DNA from: Desulfocapsaceae bacterium
GTDB lineage: Bacteria; Desulfobacterota; Desulfobulbia; Desulfobulbales; Desulfocapsaceae
Assembly (NCBI GenBank): GCA_031292275.1
Contig: JARLHL010000022.1
Location: forward strand, 1 to 64,000
DNA: 64,000 bases
Direction: 5' to 3'
A program made the position numbers and the translations under genes. Position 1 is the stretch's first letter; every line of letters begins with the position of its first letter. This document shows positions 1 to 7,824 of this stretch, piece by piece. The notes beneath the pieces are model-generated. The model was not told where the DNA came from. It saw only the letters and a list, made by a program, of their open reading frames with translations, and searched no databases.

Positions 1-1617
1 CAAAAAGTATTTTTCAGCCTGCCGCTTGCCACCTACGGCCGGAAGGATCTGCCCTTCGAGGCCCCCCACCTCACAACCGATCTGCTCGCGCGATACAGGG
101 ATGCCCGGCAGATTACGGCGACAATCGACTTGGATACCCAGCGGCTGCTGACCCGTATTCTGACTCAATATATCGGAGACCGGCGAGAAAGCGGCCTGCA
201 GAATGCCAGTGCCCTATTGGTGGATAGCCAGACCATGCAGGTGATTGCCAGCATCGGTTCGGCTGATTTTATGAATACGGCAATTCGAGGGCAGGTGGAC
301 GGAACGCGTGCCAAACGGTCCCCGGGCTCGACCTTAAAACCATTTATTTACGCGCTGGCGCTGGATCAGGGCCTGATCCACCCGCTGAGCATTCTGGGCG
401 ACACGCCGGTAAGCTTTGGCAGCTACACGCCCGATAATTTCGATCGTGATTTCCGTGGCCCCGTCTCCGCCCGCAACGCCCTGCGCCTAAGCCGTAATAT
501 CCCGGCCATCAGACTTGCGGCCCAGCTGCACAAGCCCGATCTCTATGATTTTCTGAAGGATGCAGGCATCACGAGATTGCGCGAGCGGGACAGCTACGGG
601 CTGTCGATGGTGCTGGGGGGCGCTGAGGTCAGCATGCGTGAGCTTGCAGAACTGTATGCGATGCTGGCAAACGACGGGGCCCTGCGTCCCCTGGTCCTGC
701 AACTGGCCGGCACTGAGCAAACGCAGGCAAGGACGCTGCTGAGCCCGGAGGCCAGCTTTATGACGCTGGACATGATGGCGGATGCGCCCAGGAGGTATAC
801 GGCATCACAGGACCGCGTCGTGTACTGGAAGACGGGCACGTCCAACGGGTTCCGCGATGCCTGGACAGCCGGGGTGTTCGGTCATTATGTCCTTGTGGTG
901 TGGGTGGGCAATTTCAACGGCAGCGGCAACCCGGCCCTGACCGGACTCCGTGCTGCGGCGCCGCTGTTCTTTGCGATGGTCGATGCGGTGAACGGGAAGG
1001 AATCGAACCGTGAGCGTATCGCCGACAAGGCCCGGCGTCTGCATGTACGCAGAATCGATGTCTGCGCCACCACCGGAGATCTGTCCATGGAGTCATGTCC
1101 GGCCCGCGGTTCGACGTGGTTTATTCCGGGTGTCTCTCCCATCCGCAGTCACAATGTGTACCGAAAGGTATTGGTCAATCTGCGCACCGGAAAACGCGCC
1201 TGCCGATTTGAGGACGGTATAACCATCTACCGTACATTTGAAGTATGGCCGAGCGATTTGCAGCAGGCCTTACAAAAGGCCGGTGTTTATTACGAATCCT
1301 TGCCGCCATGGGAAGAGGGTTGCACCGGCGATCAACGGATGGCCGGTGATGAAAAAAAACCGGTCATTACATCGCCTCAGCCGGATGTGGAATATCACGC
1401 CCATCTCGGCGAGACCGCCGGGGACCTTGCCTTTAATGCCACCGCCGACGGCGAGGTCCGGGTGCTGCACTGGTTCCTTGACAACCAGTACCTTGGAACA
1501 AGCCATCCCGACGAACCCCTGTTCTGGCATCCTCATCCCGGCCAATTTCGAGTGCGCGTGGTTGATGATCAGGGACATTCGGATTCGACACGCCTGAAGG
1601 TGTCTTTGGTTCAATAA
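1..1617 (+). CDS. pbpC: Penicillin-binding protein 1C, C-terminal part (5' end outside window)
   Basis: The frame is open from base 1, so the transglycosylase half lies upstream of the window. What is visible is the transpeptidase domain: SxxK as STLK at bases 328-339, SxN as SRN near 490 and KTG in YWKTGTSNGFRDAW near 830. The last roughly 90 residues (from about base 1350) form the beta-rich BiPBP_C extension, with WFLDNQYLG, that marks PBP1C rather than PBP1A/1B. Family knowledge: a class A PBP that polymerises and cross-links peptidoglycan in the periplasm, often encoded beside an alpha-2-macroglobulin-like gene, which would be upstream here. An internal TTG at 130 is not the true start, because the conserved sequence continues in frame before it. 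Confidence 0.93.
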   Translation, partial: QKVFFSLPLATYGRKDLPFEAPHLTTDLLARYRDARQITATIDLDTQRLLTRILTQYIGDRRESGLQNASALLVDSQTMQVIASIGSADFMNTAIRGQVDGTRAKRSPGSTLKPFIYALALDQGLIHPLSILGDTPVSFGSYTPDNFDRDFRGPVSARNALRLSRNIPAIRLAAQLHKPDLYDFLKDAGITRLRERDSYGLSMVLGGAEVSMRELAELYAMLANDGALRPLVLQLAGTEQTQARTLLSPEASFMTLDMMADAPRRYTASQDRVVYWKTGTSNGFRDAWTAGVFGHYVLVVWVGNFNGSGNPALTGLRAAAPLFFAMVDAVNGKESNRERIADKARRLHVRRIDVCATTGDLSMESCPARGSTWFIPGVSPIRSHNVYRKVLVNLRTGKRACRFEDGITIYRTFEVWPSDLQQALQKAGVYYESLPPWEEGCTGDQRMAGDEKKPVITSPQPDVEYHAHLGETAGDLAFNATADGEVRVLHWFLDNQYLGTSHPDEPLFWHPHPGQFRVRVVDDQGHSDSTRLKVSLVQ

Positions 1618-1696
1618 AAAAACGGCATTTCACGATCGTATGCGCAACGCACGGGCGCTGATGCACCGTCCGGGGCATGGCCTCTGGCGGCATCGT

Positions 1697-2608
1697 TCAC
1701 GGCCGGACCCTGCTTTGGTTTGCTGTCTGCCGCGCGCAAAGACGGGCGAAATACTGTCCGAGATCGGTTGTTCCGGCTTCGCTAAGCACGCTGGAGATTC
1801 GCCGGGAGCGGGGTTCGTTTTTAGGGAGCAGAATTGCCGTTAAGTTGTGGTAGGGCTTTGGCATGTCGTGAAAAAAGTAGGTCGCGCTGAAGGACTCCAT
1901 GGCCAGGCGGAACCCGTTGCGGATTTCATGAGCGCCGGAGATTGCAAACAGGTCGAAGTCGTGGCAAAGCAGATCGACCGCAGCCTCATGGATAGAGCAG
2001 GTACGCAGCCTTCCTTTCAAGGGGACTTTTTGTCCAATCCGGGCAGCGATGGAACGTGCAGCGGCCAAATGATGGGAGCCGCCGGCGTTCGCCAGAAAAA
2101 TCCGTCCATCCCATAGGTGACGGACGAAATGATCGGACGGGTCGTTGTCGTGAAGGATGCGGATCTCTCTGTGGGCAAGATGCCTGCGCAGACTGGTCTC
2201 ACTGATGTCGGCGATGAGTTCAGGCGAGTCTTTTGCCACCATATCGTCAAGGCTGGTGAACATCTCGAGTGCGGATTTTGATGACGAGAAACCTGCAATG
2301 TCCTGGATATCGCAGGTCCATTGTCTGGTCGACTCGCCGCCGAAGTTTGCGAATGCCGACCTGTATACCCTGCACTGCCGGTAGTGTCCGTTGGTTCGTT
2401 TCCAGCCCGTGAGCTGCCCCTGGCTATTAAAAGGCATGGGCCTGCTCCATGTATGCCAGGGGACCACGCTCCCCAGCGCGATCGTGTTTTCCGGTTCTTC
2501 GATTGCAGCTGTGATGTCCGGGTGCTCTTCAAGCAGCCGGTAGAGTTGTACCGGATGGCCCAAATACTTCCTGAGGCTGTCCCTGAAGGTGGAAAAGATT
2601 TTTTTCAT
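1697..2608 (-). CDS. Conserved-looking protein of unknown function, about 303 aa
   Basis: I do not recognise a named function with certainty; it may belong to one of the DUF families of about 300 aa with a central G-S-H-H-x-A-A-A-R motif (DUF6685-like), but that is a guess. I chose the start at 2608 (MKKIFSTFRD), preceded by GAAGAG. The frame stays open to 2917, but the extra 103 residues look like translated intergenic sequence. Visible: no signal peptide or membrane helix; an aromatic/polar middle (WTCDIQDIAGFSSSKSALEMF); a segment DGRIFLANAGGSHHLAAARSIAARIG near residues 180-210; a C-terminal half rich in His/Asp (LLCHDFDLFAISG, YFFHDMPKPYHNL). It converges with pbpC and stands alone. Confidence 0.6.
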   Translation of the reverse strand: MKKIFSTFRDSLRKYLGHPVQLYRLLEEHPDITAAIEEPENTIALGSVVPWHTWSRPMPFNSQGQLTGWKRTNGHYRQCRVYRSAFANFGGESTRQWTCDIQDIAGFSSSKSALEMFTSLDDMVAKDSPELIADISETSLRRHLAHREIRILHDNDPSDHFVRHLWDGRIFLANAGGSHHLAAARSIAARIGQKVPLKGRLRTCSIHEAAVDLLCHDFDLFAISGAHEIRNGFRLAMESFSATYFFHDMPKPYHNLTAILLPKNEPRSRRISSVLSEAGTTDLGQYFARLCARQTANQSRVRP

Positions 2609-3024
2609 ATTGCTCTTCGGTTTGATCGTTGGCGTCCCTGCGGGCTTGAGCACGATCAAGTCTGCCTCTCCAATGAATGCGGGGGGTGATAAGAGGAGAG
2701 CCGCATCAATTTGCCGGTCAATTTGATCAGTAAGGAGCTGACCCGCAAAGCTGATGCGGATCTGGATTCCCGGGGAGGATGCAGGCGGCAGCTCTTGCGG
2801 TGGTGACAGTATTCTTATGCCGCCTCTCCGTATCTGGCCGGCACAGAATACTCTAAAAGTAAAAAATGAGAAGGGGAAATGTACCACTGGACGCAGGATC
2901 GGATCCATCTCCCGCAATCAGGGGCCTGATATGAAAACTCCCCGGAAACAGCGGCATTGCCTTGCTGAAATGACGTGTTTTCATATTCCGTTGCAGGCTG
3001 GCAGGTCCGGTCCAGCCATGCTGG
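2609..3024. other. 416-bp intergenic stretch
   Basis: No convincing gene on either strand. The part next to uppP (2929-3024) is copy A of the interspersed repeat listed separately. The rest (2609-2928) shows no motif I can name; short open frames here lack ribosome-binding sites and family resemblance. Confidence 0.6.
2929..3024 (-). repeat. Interspersed intergenic repeat, copy A
   Basis: Read on the minus strand the element begins ACCAGCATGGCTGG (its first bases share the uppP stop codon), continues ACCGG...AACGGAATATGAAAAC, and ends GTTTTCATAT. It holds a perfect 10-bp inverted repeat, ATATGAAAAC at 2929-2938 and GTTTTCATAT at 2977-2986, and a small hairpin CCAGC-CAT-GCTGG at 3012-3024. 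The 25-bp distance between hairpin and inner arm is the same in copy B (58863-58962). Copy C is at 45114-45213. Confidence 0.65.
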
Positions 3025-3987
3025 TTAGATGATTTTGCTATACAGCAGCACCGATACCACCAGGGCCAGGGCGACCCTGTAATAGCCGAAGATGGCCAGG
3101 CCATGGCGATTGAGATAGGTGACCATCCACTTCACCGAGACGACGGCGGCGACAAAGGCAAAAAACACGCCGATGGCCATGGACTGCGCATCGAAGGTCT
3201 GGGCCATGATCTGCCAGTGCTTGAGGCCGTCATAGCCGGTGGCGGCACAGAGGGTGACCACGCCCAGCAGGAAGCTGAACTCGACGGCCGCGGACAGGCT
3301 CAGCCCCGCCAGCACCCCGCCGACGATGGTGACCAGGCTGCGACTGGTCCCGGGCCACATGGCGATGCACTGGGCAAAACCGATCAGCAGGGCCATCTTC
3401 CAGCTGAGATCGTCCAGGGCCAGGGCGGGACGGGCGGCATTTCCCCTGTTCTTCATGCTGACCATGATGATCGCAATCCCCCCGACCAGCCAGGCAATTA
3501 CCACAGGCCAGGTGCCGAAGAGGTATTCCTTGATGATCCCGTTGCAAAAAAGGCCGATCACAGCCGCCGGTATAAAGCCGGTTATCACGTTGATGAGCAG
3601 GCGTCGGCCCAGGGGATCCCTGCCTGCAAGGCCGTTCAGCATCTGCAGGACCCGGCGGAAATAAAGTCCAAGTACAGCAATGATAGCCCCTGCCTGTATA
3701 CAGATGGTGTAGGCGTCGGCGGCGGCCTTCGCCCGTTGTTGCTCTTCAGCGGTGTAGCTTGGGTTTTCGCCTATTTTCATGATCTTTTCCGCCAGCAGCA
3801 GGTGCCCGGTGGAACTGACCGGCAGGTACTCTGTCAGTCCCTCGACGACACCCAGGATCACGGCCTGGACAGCGGTCATCTCCCGTTCGGGGGAAGGGCG
3901 CTCCTCCGCGGAGGCTGTCATTGCCCAGAGGTGTGCGGTGAGGATGGCCGTCAGGACCAGCGCGAAGATCTGTTTTCTACTATTCAT
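3025..3987 (-). CDS. uppP: Undecaprenyl-diphosphatase (BacA/UppP)
   Basis: Integral inner-membrane enzyme that dephosphorylates undecaprenyl-PP to recycle the lipid carrier for peptidoglycan and O-antigen. The sequence carries the two family signatures: EGLTEYLPVSSTGHL around residues 50-64 (catalytic Glu residues plus the Ser/Thr/His loop) and the second loop PGTSRS near residue 210. Several hydrophobic segments span the rest. At 320 aa it is longer than the usual roughly 270 because of an N-terminal segment resembling a signal peptide or extra helix (MNSRKQIFALVLTAILTAHL). The stop codon is the first part of repeat copy A. Not obviously cotranscribed with the exporter operon upstream: 137 bp and a hairpin separate them. 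Confidence 0.95.
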   Translation of the reverse strand: MNSRKQIFALVLTAILTAHLWAMTASAEERPSPEREMTAVQAVILGVVEGLTEYLPVSSTGHLLLAEKIMKIGENPSYTAEEQQRAKAAADAYTICIQAGAIIAVLGLYFRRVLQMLNGLAGRDPLGRRLLINVITGFIPAAVIGLFCNGIIKEYLFGTWPVVIAWLVGGIAIIMVSMKNRGNAARPALALDDLSWKMALLIGFAQCIAMWPGTSRSLVTIVGGVLAGLSLSAAVEFSFLLGVVTLCAATGYDGLKHWQIMAQTFDAQSMAIGVFFAFVAAVVSVKWMVTYLNRHGLAIFGYYRVALALVVSVLLYSKII

Positions 3988-4103
3988 ATTCCTGTTATAC
4001 TTTAAATTTTAATGTTCGATTACCATGCAATGGCCGGAGGGCTGAAACAGCAGGATAAGCCGCTGCACTCTCTTTATTGTAAAATGCCTGGCCTTTCAAG
4101 AAT

Positions 4104-4129
4104 AATAATGCCTGACAGTCAGTATTATT
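4104..4129 (-). terminator. Hairpin at the 3' end of the exporter operon
   Basis: AATAATGCCTGAC pairs with GTCAGTATTATT (one bulge) and overlaps the stop codon of the TolC-family gene. There is no long U-tract, so it may be a weak terminator or a 3'-end stabiliser. Confidence 0.4.
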
Positions 4130-5432
4130 TTCTTCCGGCTGCCCGTTCGAGGTTGGCGAGGGCGACCATATATCCGTAGAGGGCCCGGTAATAATTGGTC
4201 TCCGCCTGGCTTAAAAAAGTCCTGGCATCGAGGACCTCCGTGGAGGTGGTCAGCTGGTTGCGGTACTGCAGGTCGGTGATTCGGCTGTTCTCTCTGGCCT
4301 GCTGCAGCGCTTCGCGGGCGGTACCGATATTGTTTTCGGCCACGGTCAGATCCAGGAAGGCGCTTTTAATCTCCAGCCGGATCTGGTCTTCGACGCCGCG
4401 CATCTTTTCAATCAGGGCACGTTTGTCGAGCTTCTGTTTTTCGATATTTGCCCCGGTCTTGCCAGCATCAAAAAAGTCCCATTTGGCGGTCAGCATCACG
4501 GTTGTATTGTGCTGATTGGAATAATTGTTGGTCTCGGCACCGATGTCACTGCCGTTCTGTTCATATTTCCCGGACAGGGCAATCTCGGGGAAGTAGGGGC
4601 TCCTGGCCAGGGTGATTGCCTCGTCCAGATTGTCCAGACCCAGCCGGTAGCTGGCAAGCACCGGCTGGGTCTGCATGGCCTCGCCGGTCAGGGCCGCCAG
4701 GTCGAATTTCTGCGGCTGAAAGGTTTGGGTATCCTCCAGGCTTTTCTCTGAATCCAGGTCGATACCGATGACGGTGTAGAGCCTGGCCATGGCGATCCGG
4801 GCGTCGGCATGGGCCCGTTCCTTTTCCTGCAGCGCGTTTGCCAGGGCCACCTTGGATTTCAGCAGATCGTTCTGCGGAATGAGTCCGTGCTGGAAGAATT
4901 TTTCGGCGTCCCGGGCGTGGGAGCCGAGGGCGGCAACCGTATCGGACGCCACCGCTTCGATCTTCCCGGTCAGCAGGGCGTCGTACCAGGCGGTCTTCAC
5001 CGTCTGGCTGACGTCTAGCAGGATGCGCTGTCTTTCCAGCTCTTTGATCTTGGCCGAAATCTTGGCCATCTGATACCGGCTGGTAATGGCAAAGCCGGTA
5101 AAGAGCGGCTGGGTCAGGGTTATATCCCAATGCGAGACATCCCGATCACTGACCTGCATGGTTATGCCGTTGATGCGCTGGAACGGCGCATCCTGGAGAG
5201 TGCCGAAGCTGTAATGGGCCGAGGCATGGGCGAAGAAGTCCGCCCGGGCGCTCTGCATCTCGGCAAGCGCGCTGTTGTGGGTCTGGCCGGCTTCCAGGAG
5301 GGAATGGTTGCGCGTATAAGCCGTCTGCAGGGCCTCCTCAAGGGTGAACAGCCGTCCGGTATCCCCCTCCACCGACCAGCAGGCAGAGGGGAGGGACAGC
5401 AGAAAACTCAAGGTCAACAGTAGTAGCCGCAT
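4125..5432 (-). CDS. TolC-family outer-membrane efflux protein
   Basis: About 435 aa. Start ATG at 5432 (MRLLLLTLSFLLSLPSACWS, a classical signal peptide) has AGGAG just upstream; the longer open frame to 5594 would bury the signal peptide. Two repeats of the OEP family (PF02321-type) are visible as long alternating helical/strand segments, e.g. SLLEAGQTHNSALAEMQSAR and LQARENSRITDLQYR-like stretches with the typical N..LL..Q......R patterns. It would form the trimeric channel tunnel for the ABC exporter encoded upstream. The gene is last in the cecR-ybhGFSR-like operon, 127 bp after ybhR. The E. coli version of this operon has no dedicated channel gene and is thought to use TolC itself. Confidence 0.9.
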   Translation of the reverse strand: MRLLLLTLSFLLSLPSACWSVEGDTGRLFTLEEALQTAYTRNHSLLEAGQTHNSALAEMQSARADFFAHASAHYSFGTLQDAPFQRINGITMQVSDRDVSHWDITLTQPLFTGFAITSRYQMAKISAKIKELERQRILLDVSQTVKTAWYDALLTGKIEAVASDTVAALGSHARDAEKFFQHGLIPQNDLLKSKVALANALQEKERAHADARIAMARLYTVIGIDLDSEKSLEDTQTFQPQKFDLAALTGEAMQTQPVLASYRLGLDNLDEAITLARSPYFPEIALSGKYEQNGSDIGAETNNYSNQHNTTVMLTAKWDFFDAGKTGANIEKQKLDKRALIEKMRGVEDQIRLEIKSAFLDLTVAENNIGTAREALQQARENSRITDLQYRNQLTTSTEVLDARTFLSQAETNYYRALYGYMVALANLERAAGRK

Positions 5433-5559
5433 GGTGGTCTCCTGGGGGATACAAATCTGGCGAGTTGGAAGTATTTTCTGAGAGAGGCGCCGCAGCCGCA
5501 AGGTGCCGGCAGACCGTCCCGGATAGGTGAGGGGTTCTGTGTGATTGTTGCTCATTGCT

Positions 5560-6687
5560 TCATGACAATGTTTTCCTGAACCGCGAGGCGGCAATGGTGA
5601 TAAAGGAAACCGTCAATGCAGTCTGGGCGAGGATTGCTGGCCACAGGACCTGCACGCCGATGCTCTTCATGACGATGCCTCTCAGGATAACCAGATACCA
5701 GCGCATCGGATTCAGCCAGGTGGCATACTGGATCGGTTCTGGCATATTGGTTATCGGAAACATAAATCCGCTCAGCATCACGCAGGGCATCAGGATCAGA
5801 AAACTGGTCAGCAGGGCCTGCTGCTGGGTCTGGGCGCTGACGCTGATGATCAGCGCGATCCCCATATTCCCGCAGAGATAGAGCCCTGAAAGGATGTAGA
5901 GGAGGATCAGGCTGCCTTTGACATGGACCCCGAAGATGAAGAAGGCGACCAGGAGCATGATGGTCATGGAGATATATCCGGTGATCATGTAGGGAATGGT
6001 CTTTCCCAGGATGAACTCCAGACCGCGGATGGGAGTGACCATGACCTGCTCGATGGTGCCGATTTCCTTCTCCCTGACGATGCCGATGCTGGTGAGCAGC
6101 ATGCTGAAGATCAGCAGCATGGTGGCGATCAGCGAGGGGACATAGTAGTATTTGCTCTCTTGGTTGGTGTTGAACCAGGCGCGGGTGATGGTGCCGACCT
6201 GGATCGGGGAGATGGTGGTTCCCCTGCTGTTCAGACGCTTGGCCTGCTGCTTGTCGGAAAAGGCACTGATGACGCTGCCGGCATAACCGAGGGCGATGGC
6301 GGTGGAGTTGCTGTCGGTGCCGTCGGTGACGAGCTGGACCACCGCAGTGCGTTCCGAGAGAATATCGCGCTGGAAGTTTGCCGGAATGCTGATCACCACC
6401 TGCACCGCCCCGCGGTCGAGAAGGGGGCCGATCCCCTGGTCCGAGGCCAGGACGTTCACCACCTGGAAATAGCGGCTGGCGGTGAAGTCGTCGATCAGTT
6501 CACGAGAGGCCGGGGTCTTGTCCATGTCGAGGACCGCCGTCCGGATGTTCATCACGTCGGTGGTCAGCGCAAAGGCCATAATGGTCATCTGGATCACGGG
6601 GATTCCAAAGATCGCTACCCGCATCCGGGGGTCGCGCAGCATCTGTAGAAATTCCTTGATCAGCATTCTTGCAATCCGTTGCAGCAT
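5560..6687 (-). CDS. ybhR: ABC-2 type transporter permease, YbhR-like
   Basis: About 375 aa. An N-terminal helix (residues about 20-45), a large extracytoplasmic domain with the tyrosine-rich FNTNQESKYYYVPSLIA transition, then five hydrophobic segments between residues 180 and 375. The motif REKEIGTIEQVMVTPI before the second helix is diagnostic of ABC2_membrane_3 permeases of the YhhJ/YbhR/YbhS group. It forms a heterodimer with the permease encoded 3 bp upstream (ends 6691). Together with the fused ATPase (7821-9764) it would drive tripartite export. Confidence 0.92.
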   Translation of the reverse strand: MLQRIARMLIKEFLQMLRDPRMRVAIFGIPVIQMTIMAFALTTDVMNIRTAVLDMDKTPASRELIDDFTASRYFQVVNVLASDQGIGPLLDRGAVQVVISIPANFQRDILSERTAVVQLVTDGTDSNSTAIALGYAGSVISAFSDKQQAKRLNSRGTTISPIQVGTITRAWFNTNQESKYYYVPSLIATMLLIFSMLLTSIGIVREKEIGTIEQVMVTPIRGLEFILGKTIPYMITGYISMTIMLLVAFFIFGVHVKGSLILLYILSGLYLCGNMGIALIISVSAQTQQQALLTSFLILMPCVMLSGFMFPITNMPEPIQYATWLNPMRWYLVILRGIVMKSIGVQVLWPAILAQTALTVSFITIAASRFRKTLS

Positions 6688-6690
6688 AGC

Positions 6691-7824
6691 CTACTCCAGT
6701 TTGAACCGGAATTTCCGGTTGGCTATGGTGATCATGATCAGGGCGTAGGCCAGCAGGAAGAGGGCATCGGTCCAGAGGATCTCAAGGCCTATTCCCTTCA
6801 GGTAGATGCCGCGGAGGATGGCGATGAAATAGCGGCCGGGGACGATATAGGTGAAGATCTGCAGGGGCAGAGGCATGTTCTCGATGGCGAAGACGAAGCC
6901 GGAAAGCAGAAGCGTCGGCAGAAAGCCAGCCATGATGGCCGCCTGGTTGGCCAGGGTCTGCGACTTCATCACAATGCTGAGGGTCAGCCCGAAAAACAGC
7001 GCCCCGGTCAGGAAGAGGGCCGCCATCGCGAACAGGAGCCCGGCATTGCCCACCACCTGCACATCGAAGATCCACTTGCCCATGGCCACGGCCAGGGCCA
7101 CATCGGACATGCCGATGAGGAAGTAGGGCACCACCTTGCCGCCGATAAGTTCCGGACCGCGCAGGGGCGTGCTGATCAGCTGCTCCATGGTCCCGGTCTC
7201 CCACTCCCTGGCGATGGTGACGCTGGTGAGCATTGCCGCCACCACGATCATAACCAGGGCGATGATGCCGGGTATGAGTACATTCTGGCTCCTGAGATCG
7301 GGATTGTACCAGGCGCGCTGGACCAGCTCGACCGGCGGCTTCAACGTCCCCCGGCCTTTGGTCTGCATGCGTTCCGATCCCACATTGTGGGCATAGATCA
7401 TGCCGATGGTGCCGGCATAGCCGCTGGCCAGCCGTGAGGTGTTGGCGTCGGAGCCGTCGACCAGGACCTGGATGTCCACATGCTTGCCGGCCTGAACCTT
7501 GTCTGCGAAGTCGCTGGGGATGATGATGGCGATCATCGCCTTGCCGCTGTCGATGGCCTGCTGCAGGTCGCGATAGGTATCGCAGGAACCGATTATGGAA
7601 AAGTAGGGAGACCCCTGGTACAGGCTCAGGAGCTCGCGGCTCTGCGGGGAGCGGGACTGATCCCAGACGATGGTGGGGACATTGCGCAGGTCCAGGGTCA
7701 GGGCATAGCCGTAGAGCAGGATCAAGATCAGGGGGATGGCCAGGGCCAGGGTCAGACTCCGCCAGTCTCGGATGACGTGGATGGATTCCTTGCGGGCCAC
7801 GGCGGCCAGGCGTCGCATGTTCAT
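6691..7824 (-). CDS. ybhS: ABC-2 type transporter permease, YbhS-like
   Basis: About 377 aa, same architecture as its downstream neighbour: N-terminal anchor (LTLALAIPLILILLYGYAL), extracytoplasmic domain (SPQSRELLSLYQGSPYFSI), then a C-terminal membrane block preceded by EWETGTMEQLISTPL. The start ATG overlaps the stop of the ATPase gene by 4 bp (ATGA, 7821-7824), indicating translational coupling. Probable partner permease of ybhR. Confidence 0.92.
   Translation of the reverse strand: MNMRRLAAVARKESIHVIRDWRSLTLALAIPLILILLYGYALTLDLRNVPTIVWDQSRSPQSRELLSLYQGSPYFSIIGSCDTYRDLQQAIDSGKAMIAIIIPSDFADKVQAGKHVDIQVLVDGSDANTSRLASGYAGTIGMIYAHNVGSERMQTKGRGTLKPPVELVQRAWYNPDLRSQNVLIPGIIALVMIVVAAMLTSVTIAREWETGTMEQLISTPLRGPELIGGKVVPYFLIGMSDVALAVAMGKWIFDVQVVGNAGLLFAMAALFLTGALFFGLTLSIVMKSQTLANQAAIMAGFLPTLLLSGFVFAIENMPLPLQIFTYIVPGRYFIAILRGIYLKGIGLEILWTDALFLLAYALIMITIANRKFRFKLE

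Noticed and set aside
3103-4005. 300-codon plus-strand frame opposite uppP
   Set aside because: Antisense shadow; uppP shows both catalytic signatures.
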